DNA of 64,000 nucleotides from Pyropia yezoensis (Eukaryota; Rhodophyta; Bangiophyceae; Bangiales; Bangiaceae). The notes beneath the pieces are model-generated. The model searched no databases and was not told where the DNA came from. It worked only from the letters and a program-made list of their open reading frames with translations. Location: NCBI GenBank assembly GCA_009829735.1, contig CM020620.1, forward strand, positions 15,721,186-15,785,185. The letters are read 5' to 3'. This document shows positions 43,001 through 53,886 of the stretch, piece by piece; position 1 is the stretch's first letter; each line of letters starts with the position of its first letter. A program made the position numbers and the translations under genes.

Positions 43001-45055
43001 GGAAACAGCGCGAAGCTCCTCCATCTTCTTCACGTAGTTGGTGACCCGCTTGTAGCCGGAAAACGAGCGCAGCTCCTCGAGGGTGTTCCACGACGACTGA
43101 CGGTAGGAACGACGACGCCACTTGATTTGAAACTCGGCGCTTTCCGCCTCAAAGTCCTTGAGAGGGATGCCTGCGGCGCGGCCAGTCGAGGCCAAAGGCT
43201 CATCTGGTGCGTCTGTACCAGCAACAGCGCCCGCCGAGGGTCCGCCGTCATCGCCAGAAGGAGGTACTGTGTGCCCCGAACCGCCGTCCTTTCCACTGCC
43301 CGTAGCGGCAGCTCCCGACGGACCACTCGCATCGAAGCCAGGCGCCCTGCTCCCCGAAGCCGTGGCTGCGGCACCGTCAGAGGGCGGCGGTAACGCACTC
43401 TCAAAAGCCCCATCCAGAGCCGCTGGTGGGGCCACCGCTGGCGCCGATAGCGCCGTCGACACGGGCCGGTAGTCGACCACCCGCTCAATAACCAGCGAGT
43501 CGAGATCCTCTGCAGCCGACTGCTCAGCGGCACGGCGCTTTGCGCCTGAGTCGAGGCTGTCCAAGTCCGACTCACCCTCCTCCGCATAGTTGACGTTGCC
43601 TCGGCCAACTAGCCTCAATGAAGCGCGCGCCTCGTCTGTAAACGCAACCAGGTCGCGGCCGCCATCATCGCTGCCGTCGCCGCTGTACAAAGGTACTTTC
43701 CTCCTCTGCCGCTTGCGGCCACCACCAGCACCGCCACCGCCTCCGCCACCACGAGTTGGCTTTCGCCGACCGCTCCAGTCACTGTCGGCCTCGGAGGAGG
43801 AAGCGGGGGGGGAGCGTAAGCCGCGGGGGTGCATGAGCTCGTCAACAACGTCGTCACCACTGGATGACGACCGGTGACGCTTACTGTGGCCTTGCCTTGG
43901 CCGCTTGGGCCGTGGGTGGTCAGACGAGTCACTTCCTGCGCAGGATAGGAGAGGACGCAAGAGAGGAGAGGACGGGCGAAGAACAGGGCAACACCAAAAT
44001 CCAAGAGCCGCACGGTTGACGACACAGGGGGGAGCACGCAGACCGAGTGAGAGACAAAAAGAGGGCCGCGATGAGGGGGGAGAGGAAAACACGCACCAGG
44101 AAGACGTAGCAGATATGCAAATTCAAAAAGAATGCATACATGCAGAGACCAAGACTCGGTGGCAGAAGTGGAAAGAGGCGAGGCGTCAGCACCAGACCTG
44201 AACGAGGCCGCTCAAGACGTTGGTCCCTCACCACAAACCAGACGAAACATCGAATGCACGACCACAGCAACGAGGAGAACCCAAGTCGTGCGAAGTCCGA
44301 GCTCGGTAGAGAGGACGACCCCCCACCCCCACCGACCCACTCGCCCAACAGACAGAAACGGGTCTGGTCCACTTACCATTCTCGGCCGCCTGGAACTCGT
44401 CGTCAGATGCGTCCGCAGAGGAAGGTTCGGCCGACGTTGGGGGCGTGATGGTATAGCGTTGCACCTCGGCACGCGCACGGGTGGAACGGCGAAGGAGGTC
44501 TGGCGGGATCACGATGGGGGCCCGCTGGCGGCGGGGCTTGCGCACCTCAACCGCCTCCCCGTCATCGTCGCCGCCGTCACTGAGCGGATAGTCCCCGCCA
44601 GTGGGTTCCCCCCCCACGGCAGCCGCCGGCCGCGACGCGGCGGGCACCTTGGCAGCCGTCGCGCCATGGCGGCCGGCAGAGGGGTCCTCCTCCCCCTCCC
44701 CACTGCCGTCGTCCATGTCGTCGTCGGCGTCCTCCTCATCGTCCTCCATCTCCACTTCTGCGTCGAGGTCGCTGTCGGCCGTCGAGCGACTCCCCGGGGA
44801 GAAGCCGCCGCTGCCATAGCTGCCCTCCCCCTCCCCGTCGGCGCCAGGGGGCGGCGCGAGCGCGGGCGCCCCGTCGCGGACGCCCTCCTCGTGGCCCGCG
44901 GCATCCACGTCCTCCCCCTCGTCCATGTCCTCCCCATCCTCTAGCACAAAGTCTCTGTCCCCATCGGCGGGGGGGTCCACGGCGGTGGCACCGCCGCCAC
45001 CGGCTGGCCTGTCCTCGCCCGCCGGGCTGGCCGCCCCGGCCGCCGCGCCCTCCAT
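37021..45055 (-). CDS. CHD1: CHD1-type chromodomain helicase DNA-binding protein
   Basis: Three exons: 45055-44377 (donor AATG|GTAAGT), 43935-42494 (acceptor CCTGCGCAG, donor CTG|GTATGT) and 42267-37021 (acceptor CTCTCACACAG). The lengths total 2,456 codons in phase. It slides and spaces nucleosomes during transcription. Domains: acidic N-terminus (1-370); chromodomain 1 (about 373-535), split by a ~105-residue Gly/Ala/Ser insert between VIERVVDYRP and AEFQIKWRRRSY; chromodomain 2 (about 563-625, EFLVKWKNLSYAESTWE); Snf2 ATPase with DEMGLGKT at 703-710 and VDEAHRLKN; helicase C with STRAGGLGINL and RAHRIGQ; a SANT/SLIDE-like region; a CHD1 C-terminal helical domain (SYSLKTMKELKHLSDAG...). A long Ser/Arg- then RE/RD/RGG-rich tail ends GSGGGPYY. 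Strong match to CHD1, whose chromodomains read H3K4 methylation in other organisms. Confidence 0.93.
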
Positions 45056-45484
45056 ACCCTCCCGCGCGCCCCAGCAAGGGGCAGCGGGGGTGGGAGCGGA
45101 CGCGGTGCACGCGCTGGTTTGGTTGCAGGGAGGCGGTGGGAGCAGGGGGTGGGTGAGGGGGGCGGGAGCGCCGCGACGCGACGCACCTTGACCGCTGCCG
45201 CACGCGCGCCGGCCGGTGCTGCCGACCGCCGTGCGGTGCACGTTGGCGCGGGAAGGCCCGCCCCAAGGCGCCCAGCGGTCGGTGGCGCGTGTAGGGGGGT
45301 GGTGGGGGGGGGGGGTCAGACTGGCAGGTCCACCCCGAGCCACGTCTCGGGCATCAGCTTTTGGGCGGGCGTATTTGCAGATAGTTCCTTATGCATGATC
45401 CCGACCGGTCTGGAGTGGCCCCCCAGCTTGCGGACCACGAACTGCTCACGGTTAAGTATATACCATTCGCGAGCATTCCTCCCC
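45056..45484. other. CHD1 upstream region
   Basis: 5' flank of CHD1. GC falls after 45350. No specific promoter motif is identified. Confidence 0.5.
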
Positions 45485-46759
45485 TATCCGTCTGACACCA
45501 GTTTTTCACAACTCGCATATGAGAGAAGGTTCCCACGCTGCGTTTTTCTCTAAAAACATATTAGCGGACTCGGCAGCAGCTCAGGAGTCCGGCCGTCATG
45601 TCAGTTTCTGCGGGCAATGCCTGGTTGCTGAGGAAAAAATGCACCCTCGTTTGGGGGGGTACACCAGTTTTTCACAACTCTTGTCTACACATCAGGGCAG
45701 CCATCTGGGGCACTTCTTACAGAGAAACAGCTGAAAAAACTTGATTGTATTTGTCGTCGTGGAGCATCTTTTCACGTCCGTCGACCAATGAGAGCTGAAG
45801 CAGCATGGCCCCTTCGCGATCGCGACGTTCGGCATCACAGCCCGTGAGCTCCAAAAAGCATCCCCGCCTCCTCCGGGGCGGTTACGTCCCCCCCCCCGCC
45901 CCCCAACAACGACAGAGCTCGCTAGTACTTGCGGCTGGTAGAGATGCTCGCCTGTTCCACGGGTAGCGCTTTGCGTCTGAAAGAACGCGGGAGCATATGC
46001 TCTTTCCGCACTTGATTGAGCCTGATGATAGCTCCTCCCTCGCCCCTCGCTGACTGCGACGCGTCCGTGAGGGGGGGTGGACGTGCTGGGGAAAGCGTGG
46101 GGCAGACTATTGTTGTGCAGCGGTGTGGGGCGCGCCTGCTGGCTCCCGCCAACACCCTATCGAGAATAGCCGGGGGGGTTTAAGGGGGGAAGGTGGGGTG
46201 GGTGAGGGCACGCGGGAAGAGACGCTTGCGCCACCGTCAGCCCACTGCAGCAAAGAGAGAGGTACTGATAGGCCGGGACAGGCTCACAGACGTGTTCTGC
46301 TCTTCTGGTGACTCTGCCAAGGTGCTCAAACCCGGGATAGGAGGAGGAAGAGGGCAGCCGGGCACAGGTGGGGCGAGCGGACGCACGGATGCGTTGCGAA
46401 GAAGTCGGATTCGGGCCAACAATCAGTCAGATGAGCGTTCCGGGGCGGTAATTAGACCCAATTTGACCTCTGCAGGAGCGCTCTCTTTTCCGCCCGTGAG
46501 GCTACGGTCGCGCACCTGTGCTCCTATTTTCTTTCTTCTTTTTATCGTTGAAGAGCCTGTGAGTTGGCGCACCCAACGGTGCGACTCACGTACACCCCCT
46601 CGCACTGGATCATATTTTAGTACGAGTTGCCTTGCGGCTGCCGCCGACTTCTGCGGCCGTTCGGAAGGAGTTCTCGTATGTGAACACTGTGGGTTGTCTA
46701 TGTAAGCGGAAGTTGTTAAAAACTGGTGTCACTTGTGAAAAACTGGTGTCAGACGGATA
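45485..46759. mobile_element. candidate MITE-like element with 27-bp inverted repeats
   Basis: A perfect 27-base inverted repeat (45485-45511 and 46733-46759, starting TATCCGTCTGACACCAG) bounds 1,275 bp. The core ACACCAGTTTTTCACAACTC recurs as a 20-bp direct copy at 45661-45680, and a diverged inverted copy lies at 46711-46731, giving subterminal repeats. The interior has no transposase-like ORF. No convincing target duplication is visible; TA or ATA flanks are possible. Confidence 0.6.
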
Positions 46760-47340
46760 TATAGTCGTGTCTGAGTGCCTCTCACGCGCCCGCTCGGCGT
46801 GCCCTTCTGGTGCAGCGGGTTGTTTGCTGGAGGGAAGCTTGGAAGGGGTCGTGGCCACCCGCTCGGCCGACGGCTGCGCATCTCATCGTATGGGCATATC
46901 CCGATACTTCCTCCCATTGGGCGAGGTCGAGGGAGCCCAGCGCCACGTCGTCGACGGGGTTCGCTACAAAACGCGCACGGTTCCTACCCACACTGGACGC
47001 ACCAATGCGGCAGCAGCATGGTTGGCGACACGGACCGTCGGGTGAGGGATAACCGGGTCGGAACCGACCTACGACGAGGAGCGCACTCTCGCGCCGTCGT
47101 TTTGTCTGCGCAGTGCCGTATGGAGCTTTGTATCGCACGGCGTCTCATTGACCCTGGACAGGACGTGGACAAAAATACAAGGAAAAAGACCTGCCACCCT
47201 CACAGATACCCCCGTCTGCCAGTGGCAACGCTGAAAGGGGCCGTCAACCCATCTCGACCGTCCCATTGGATAGACCGGCTGGCTTCGCCGCCCCGTCCCG
47301 ATTACAAGATGCTCTCAGAAAGGTCTACCCTTTCGTGCCC
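46760..47340. other. intergenic, no gene recognised
   Basis: Short ORFs in all frames without motifs; 3' flank of the SnoaL-like gene. Confidence 0.5.
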
Positions 47341-48150
47341 TCAGTCGCGCGTCTTGAGCTCCGATTTGTCAAAGGTGCTCACGATGCGAACGAGCTTGTC
47401 CCCGCGCGTCCCGTACGCGTCGGAGCCAACGTACGGACGCGTCAGCTTCGGGGAGGTGAAACGATAGCGCACGAAAAGCGTTGAGCCGAGGCGGTGCGCC
47501 TCGAGGACCTTGAAGCGGAAGGGAGCCAACCCATCGCGCTTACAAAACGCCTTGTACATGCCCTCCACGTCGTCACGACCGCGAGCGACATATCCACCGG
47601 TGCCGAAAAAGGTCACAGAGGGCCTGGGGGGATCAGAGGGAGCGTGGTGAGCAGAGCCGCCGCCCAGGCGATGGTTCCAGAAACGGCCACGCACGCAAGC
47701 CATTTGACAGCAATAGCAGAGGTGGCATGGACGGTAGGCAGGGAAAGCAGTCAATCCCAAGACATGGACAGGCGAAACGTGGGTCGGGAACAACAGCAAA
47801 CCACGTCAGCCTCTCCTCTGGTAGGCAATGCGCGTCCAAAAGCACGGCCATTGCCGCTCCCTCACGTCTCAACTCAGCAATGACAGACCATCAACGCATC
47901 GTCCACTCTTTGTCAGTCTACCCCCCCACTCGTTCCTCGCCGCCCATCCACCCCTCCCAACGTACGGGTGCTGTGCCATTAGTCGGCGAATGTCGCACGC
48001 GTTGAGCGCGTCCAGGTGCTCCTTGACCACCCGCCACACCCGCCGTTTCCCGTCACCACGGTGCGCGTCGGTGGGCCCGGCCGCCGCTACCCCCACCAGC
48101 AGCGCCAGCAACAGCGCCAAGAGCACCCGGCTGGCCGAGTAGCGCGCCAT
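47341..48150 (-). CDS. secreted SnoaL/NTF2-like protein, two exons
   Basis: Exon 1 is 48150-47966 (ends GCACCC|GTACGT, phase 2) and exon 2 is 47623-47341 (after GATCCCCCCAG). The total is 156 codons with stop, in phase. Residues 1-25 (MARYSASRVLLALLLALLVG...) form a clear signal peptide. The mature part starts with a helix VWRVVKEHLDALNACDIRRLMAQ, typical of the first helix of SnoaL-like NTF2 folds. A strand-rich half follows: SVTFFGTGGYVARGRDDVEGMYKAF, FRFKVLEAHRLGSTLFVRYRFTS and LVRIVSTFDKSEL. Members are enzymes or small ligand-binding proteins; no substrate can be assigned. Confidence 0.62.
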
Positions 48151-49772
48151 GACGATGCTTGGACAGCACAGGAGGGGGGGGGGGGGGCTGGACCAAGATA
48201 GGAAAGCGATGGGGCGGGAAAGGCACAACGAGAAGGGCGCACCCTACAATCGAGGGGGGAGGGCAAGCAGCGAGTGCGCGGGGGGGGAGGGAGGGGGCCG
48301 ATTGTTGAGTTGGTACAGGTCCAGGACGGCAAGCGACCCGGGGGCGGCAGGCTGCGCTTTTGTACCGCCCGCGTCAGTCCGACCTGGAAGAAACCACGGC
48401 GGGACTGTGGGCGGAAGGTTGTCCGGTGGGAGGGTGGGAGCCCCGCAATGGACGAGGGGCACAGAGAGAGGGGGGGACAGACATGATGTGTATGTACGCA
48501 CCGCCTTGGGCAACGTGACACCTCTGGCGGGCAAGACCGTCGCCGGGGTGCTCAACGCATCTCCCGTTAAAGCGACGGGAAAGCCTGGCATCGATGCCAG
48601 CGCACAGCCACGGTGGGAACGGCACACAGCGTCTCCGCGCGCAGACAGCGTCCCCGCTCTGTTTGCCGTGCAGGGAGGACGCACCCGTATCATACGGCAT
48701 GGTGCGACGTGGTCATTACATCGGACGCGTAACTGAATGAATCTGGGACCAGGGGGGAGGGGGCTGCTCCTCGTCTGCAGTCCACGGCTGCGCACCGGGC
48801 AGAGGGGCAGCGCTCCTCGGGGGCGCCGCCACCACCAAACGCACTGCGGTGGGCCTGGCGCGGGGTCGTCATGCGGTGGCGCGGAGGCCAGCTCACGTCC
48901 AACACCTGATCCTCGCGCGGACCATGCAGCGTCCGTCCCCTGCCCAGTGGAGCCAAACCCCAAGACGTCCGGGGAACGAATTTGGGCCCCAGTGGGCGCG
49001 TGCGGGCCCGTGCAGGCGGCCCGTCAGCTGCGACGGTAGCATGGAGTCGGGGGAGGGGGGGAAGCAGGAGGTCCGCAACGGCCTTTTTTCAACGTCGGCC
49101 GCCCGGACAGCCACGACCCCACCCGCCGCTTCCACCGACACGCCACGCACTGCTACACAAGCGGGGACCACCGCCGCGGGCCAAGGGCGCTGCGCACCGT
49201 CGCTGGCGAGAGGAGCCTCATGAGAAGTCTCTCACCGGGGAGAGAGGCCACATCCTGGCCATGACACCAACCCTGTCGACGTGGACGGCAGCGTTCCCGC
49301 ATTGCCGTGCCGCCCTGGGTGGCGCGCAACCGAGAAAGCGGGAGGTACAGCCGTCCTGCCTCACCCCATCCGCGAAAGCGAGGAGGGGGGTGGGCGGAGA
49401 GGCGGGCCAGTGCTCTCCGTTCGCGGTACCCATCGCCCACCGGGCACAGAGGTGCGTCTTGAGGCTCATCGCATGTTACGCCCAGTCGTTTGACGGATCA
49501 GTCGGGAGGTTTCCAAGCTATAATTTAGAGATCAGCCAGGTTCCGACTTTGCGCACCTGGACGAAGGACGACGGTGTGACTTCGTCGTATATGTAGCAGA
49601 CGAATCCGGGCTCTCCTCTCCCTTTCTCCGTCGGCCGGCCGGCCGGGTTCCCCACCAGCGACCCACGAGCAAGACGCGGCGTCCCGGTGGCTCCTGTTCC
49701 CCCTCGTACCCCTGACGGTTCCTCTGGGTGACCCCCCCCCCCTTCCCACGACCCCCTCAGCTGCCCGCTACG
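48151..49772. other. intergenic, no gene recognised
   Basis: Several ORFs of 100-240 codons on both strands lack motifs and coding-like composition. Divergent 5' flanks of the SnoaL-like and isomerase-like genes. Confidence 0.5.
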
Positions 49773-51668
49773 ATGACCCCTGACGGCGCTGCCCCCCTCC
49801 CCGCCTATGTCGGCGGCTGCCCCGCCTGGCTCGGCGCCCACCCCGCCTGGCTCGGCGCCCGCCCCCGCGGGTGTGGGTGCAGCGGCAGCGGCGGCGGCAG
49901 CAGCGGCGGCCACCCCCTCCTCCCCGCCGGCGCGGCGGCGGCGGCACGGCGGCAGCGGCGGGTGGCACGGCGGGTCGGTGGCGGCGCGCCGCCGACGCCG
50001 CCGCCACCCCCTCCCCCCCCGACCGCCACCGCCGACGGCGCGGCGGTGGACGTGGACGCCGACGCGGCGGCGGCTGCCGCCGTCGCGGCCGTTGACGACT
50101 ATGTCGCGCCCGGCATGACGGTGGCGCTCGGGTGTGGGGGTGGGGCGGGCGGCGTTAGCGCGGACGCTGCCGCCCCCGTCCTCGACGCCATTGTCACCCG
50201 CCTGCGCGAGCGCCTCGAAGCGGCAGAGCTTCCGGGCGTGGCGGTGGTAGGCGTCACCCGGCGGGCGGCGGTGGCGGCGGCGCGCGCAGAGCTGCCTACC
50301 CTTCCCCCCGTGTCGGGCGGGGATGACGCCGCTGCCGCCGTCGCCCGTGTGGCGGGGGGCCCGGGGGTGGGGGGTTTACCCCTAAGGGTGGACCTGCTGC
50401 TGACCGTTGGCGTCGTGGACGCGGACGTCAACGCGGTGGTGGGGGTGGGCGGGGGGGAGGCGCTGGCCGCCGCCACCGCCCGTCGGGTGGTGGTGGTGGG
50501 CACCGAGGGGCGGCCGCCCGCCCTCGTCGACGACGCCCTGCTGGATGCCATTATCGGCGATGATGATGATGGGGACGACACGCCCGCGGCGGCTTGCCGC
50601 GCGGCCGGCGGCGGGCAGGCGGCAGCGGCTGACGCTGACGACGGCGACGCAGCGGGGGGGGCAGCTGATGGCGGCGACGATGGCGAGGCGCTGGGGGAGC
50701 CCATCACCGGCTTCCCCCTCACCCTCCACCCGGTGCTCGCGGGGGTGACGCTCGACCGCCTGCGGCGGCTGCACGGCGGCCGTGGCCACCGGGTGGTGGT
50801 GGGCGACCCCGGCGTGGGCGCCCCAGCGCCGCTGTTGTCAGCGGGCTGGCTGCCCGCCGCCCGTGGTGGCGGCGCCGACGCAGACGCCCTGGCAGCCTCC
50901 CCCACCACCACCGCCGCTGCCGCCGCCGACGACTGGCTGGGCCTCCCCGCTCGGCTGTCGGTCCCGGCGGGCACCCCGCCTCGACGGGTGGCGGCGCTGG
51001 CCGCCGCCGCCGCCGCCGACCCGGGGGTCCTCGCCGTCGGCTACCGCCCGGCGGCGGCGGGGCTATCAGCGCTCGTTGGCGCCGCCGACGTGGTGTACGA
51101 GCGCACCGGCCGGCCGTATGGGCTGGCGGCGGCCGCCGCCGCGGCCGCGGCGGGGGTACCTGAGGGGGGGGTGTCGACGCGGGGACACCCCGGGGGGCCC
51201 GTGGCGGTGACGGGGGTGGGAGGGGGGCACGAGGCGGGCGGGCATGACGCCGACGCGAGCCCGCTCCCTGGGGCGGAGCGGGGGGCACCCGCCGCCGCCG
51301 CGCCGGGCGCGGCGGACCTTGCCGCCGCCGCCGCCGCCCTCAACGCATGCTCCGCTGCCCGTGCGGGCGGCGGCGGCGGGTGGGCGGTGGTGCCCTCCGC
51401 CGACGGCGACGGCGGCGCCGGCGACGACGCAGCGGGGGGCGGCGACGGCCGCCTCGGCCGCACCTACGCCTTTTCGTCGGCCGCTGCGGCGTGGGTATAC
51501 GTTGCCGCCGCGGCGGCGGCGGTGGCGCCGCTGGGCGCTGGCGCCGGCTGGCCCGCCCTGACCGTCGACGGCCCCACCGTGGGCGTGCGGGTGGGGGGGG
51601 GGCGCCTCGGCGTGGCCGTCGGCCGGGAGCTCGACGACGCGTACGCCGCGGCCGCTGCGGACGATTGA
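49773..51668 (+). CDS. ribose-5-phosphate isomerase A-like protein, degenerate
   Basis: A single exon encodes 631 residues from ATG 49773. After a transit-like Pro/Arg/Gly N-terminus with PAWLGA repeats, the RpiA pattern can be followed. AAVDDYVAPGMTVALGCGGGAGG stands for the AVdyVkdGm.vGLGtGSTa region, and GVAVVGVTRRAAVAAARAELP for the sugar-binding strand. VDLLLTVGVVDADVNAVVGVGGGEAL stands for DL..DGADEvD...IKGGGGAL, and RVVVVGTEG, then FPLTLHPV, complete it. The catalytic Asp/Asp of DGADE and the Lys of KGGG are replaced by Val or others, so normal isomerase activity is unlikely. Large Ala/Gly-rich additions double the usual ~230-residue length. Likely a divergent paralogue with another role; convergent with the EMC10-like gene. 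Confidence 0.5.
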   Translation: MTPDGAAPLPAYVGGCPAWLGAHPAWLGARPRGCGCSGSGGGSSGGHPLLPAGAAAAARRQRRVARRVGGGAPPTPPPPPPPPTATADGAAVDVDADAAAAAAVAAVDDYVAPGMTVALGCGGGAGGVSADAAAPVLDAIVTRLRERLEAAELPGVAVVGVTRRAAVAAARAELPTLPPVSGGDDAAAAVARVAGGPGVGGLPLRVDLLLTVGVVDADVNAVVGVGGGEALAAATARRVVVVGTEGRPPALVDDALLDAIIGDDDDGDDTPAAACRAAGGGQAAAADADDGDAAGGAADGGDDGEALGEPITGFPLTLHPVLAGVTLDRLRRLHGGRGHRVVVGDPGVGAPAPLLSAGWLPAARGGGADADALAASPTTTAAAAADDWLGLPARLSVPAGTPPRRVAALAAAAAADPGVLAVGYRPAAAGLSALVGAADVVYERTGRPYGLAAAAAAAAAGVPEGGVSTRGHPGGPVAVTGVGGGHEAGGHDADASPLPGAERGAPAAAAPGAADLAAAAAALNACSAARAGGGGGWAVVPSADGDGGAGDDAAGGGDGRLGRTYAFSSAAAAWVYVAAAAAAVAPLGAGAGWPALTVDGPTVGVRVGGGRLGVAVGRELDDAYAAAAADD

Positions 51669-51938
51669 AGTGTTATTTGGGGAGAGTGGGAGGGGTTGAG
51701 CAAGTTGAGGGCAAGGAGGAGATAGGGGTGGGGGGAGAGGGGGAGCCGTCGCGTGGAGGTGCTGGGCCAACAATCACAAGAGAAAACAGGGGGCGGCCAC
51801 CCCATCGTCGCTCTTCACTCCTTGTTGGTCCGATTGTGGGAAGGTGCGGTGTGGGAGGGGGCAAGCCCCCTCACCAGCGGCATCCCCTCCCCCCACCCGT
51901 ACCCACGCCGACACGCCTCCCCGTCCCCCCGTCCACCC

Positions 51939-53039
51939 TCACGACCGCGATACCGGCCGGCGGCGGCGGACAGTGCGGGCCTCCCCCCCCCTCCCCCCGT
52001 CGTCAGGGCGGCGTGGCGCGCTGCCGCCGCTGCCGCCAGAGGGGCGCCCCCCGCCCCCCCCCCCCCCGGCCTCGCGCTCGCGCTCGCGCGCGGCGGCGGC
52101 GAGCGCCGCGCCGAGCGCCTCGTTCTTGCGCAGCCCGAGGAGGAGGCCGTGGCCAAGCGCCAGCGCCACCCCCGCCGCGGCCAGACCGCCAAGCAGCCGC
52201 CACGTCAGCCAGCTGCCGCCGTCAGCGGCGGGTGCGCCAGCGGCGGTGCCCCTGGCGGGCGGTCGCCCGGCGCCGCTGCCGAGGCCGCCGCCACCGCGGG
52301 TGCCACCACCGCCGCCGCCGGCGGGCCCCGGGCGACCGTCTCGGTCCGTAGGAGTGTAGGAGGACCACGTCGGGTGTGCCATGACGGGCCGAACGGCGGT
52401 GGAGACGAGGAGCGTTAGCTGCCTCGCCGCGCCATCACCGCCGCCACCGCCACCGCCGACACCACCGCCGCTGCCACCACCACCCCCCGGCACGGCGGCA
52501 GCGTCGTGGGCGGGTGTGGACGCCCGGGCGCCCCCCCCCCCCCCGCCGCCGCCGCCGCCGCCACCGCCCGCCTCACCGACGCAGCCCCCCGCCGACGCGG
52601 AAATGCCCAGTAGCCGCTGCGGGCGGTCCGGGGTGGCCAGCACCCGCACCCGCAGCGTCACGTCCCCCTCACCGTCCAGCTCACACCCACGAACGGTGGT
52701 CGTCGCAACCGCCGACCCCTGCGTGGCCACCACCAGCACGTCATCGGGCAGGGAGGGGGGCGCGGCGCCTGGCACGCCGGCGGCGGCTGCGGCCGCGGGC
52801 ACCGCCGCCGCCAACCGCCGCAGCGGCGGCAGTGGCAGGGTCAGCGCCGACGCGCGGGACGGGAAGAGCTCCCCCGCGGGCGCCACCGCGACCGGCTCGG
52901 CAGAGGGCGCCCAGCGGATGGCGAGGGTGGTGCCGGGGGGTGCACGCCCGGCGGTGAGGGCGGGGAGCACCGCCGTCGCTGCCACCGCCGCGGCGGCGGC
53001 GGCGGCGGTGGCCGCCACCACCACCCGCCGGGGGGGCAT
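51939..53039 (-). CDS. EMC10-like single-pass membrane protein
   Basis: The protein has 366 residues from ATG 53039. A signal peptide MPPRRVVVAATAAAAAAAVAA leads a luminal domain. In it GSAVATTTVRGCELDGEG, then a strand VTLRVRVLATPDRPQRLLGI and a second Cys (ASAGGC) resemble the paired-cysteine beta domain of ER membrane protein complex subunit 10. A Gly-rich linker, a segment HPTWSSYTPTDRDG, one membrane helix (WLLGG/LLGGLAAAGVALALGHGLLLGL) and a basic cytosolic tail follow. Size and topology fit EMC10, which helps insert membrane proteins in the ER. The similarity is weak; another type-I membrane protein is possible. Confidence 0.42.
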   Translation of the reverse strand: MPPRRVVVAATAAAAAAAVAATAVLPALTAGRAPPGTTLAIRWAPSAEPVAVAPAGELFPSRASALTLPLPPLRRLAAAVPAAAAAAGVPGAAPPSLPDDVLVVATQGSAVATTTVRGCELDGEGDVTLRVRVLATPDRPQRLLGISASAGGCVGEAGGGGGGGGGGGGGARASTPAHDAAAVPGGGGGSGGGVGGGGGGGDGAARQLTLLVSTAVRPVMAHPTWSSYTPTDRDGRPGPAGGGGGGTRGGGGLGSGAGRPPARGTAAGAPAADGGSWLTWRLLGGLAAAGVALALGHGLLLGLRKNEALGAALAAAAREREREAGGGGGGGRPSGGSGGSAPRRPDDGGRGGEARTVRRRRPVSRS

Positions 53040-53886
53040 CGCGACGGCGCGCGCCGGCGTGGACGGCGCCGCCGCCGCGAGCCGGGGGGAGGGGGGCAAC
53101 CGGCTGCAAACCCGACAGGCAACCCGACCAGAAACCCTACCAGCAATGGCGCCAGCAGACCGGGGATGGCTCAGTACGGGAGCAAGGGGGGAGGGACCTG
53201 TCCGCAGGAGGGCGTGGTTGTCGCAACGTCGCGGGCCGACTATCTAGCTAGCCGGTCGGCTCGAGCCTGCTCGTTGGAGACTTCGCGACGCGCAGGCTAG
53301 TCAAGGCATCGAGAGCCGAGGGTGTCTTGGCAGAGCCACCCGCTTCATGGGAGATTTGAAGAAAAGTAGGGGCGATTCCACCTTCTGGGGGCACATTGGC
53401 CCGGGAGTCGGACCCAGCGACGTATCTGATTGGCTGAGAGCCCGTCTGAGAGAGGCTGTCTCAGTCGGAGGACACAAGTCAGCAATACCGAAACCCAATA
53501 TATGGCCTCGTTTTAGGTGCCCCGTTAGTCCACGTCGGTGGGTAAATACGCCCTCATAGCCGTCTCTCTGGGGTCGATCGAGGGCGCTGGTCAAAATTAC
53601 CCACCAGACGGATACTTCCTTGGACGCCTCGCCTCAGTCCTGTGTCCCTTCTTGCTCCTCGCCGACTGCTCGCCGACTCGCCCACCTCCTTCCGTCGGTG
53701 CCCCACCCCCCGCCGCTGCTCCGTCCTCTCCGTCACCCGCAGCAGATGACCGACAGGTCCATGTGAAGCGTCGGACCTGCGGTTCCCCCTGCTGCCCATT
53801 GCGCGGCCGCCGCCCCCTCCCCCCCCTGCCTGCCTCCTTCATACCCCTCGCCCTCCCGCGGGCCCGCCGGGGAATCGCCCCCCCCC
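53040..53886. other. divergent promoter interval
   Basis: Shared upstream region of the EMC10-like (-) and SNF2 (+) genes. No repeat, RNA or clear motif is recognised. Confidence 0.55.

Noticed and set aside
48244-48963. 239-codon minus-strand ORF
   Set aside because: No motif, no start context and composition like the reverse strand; not supported as a gene.
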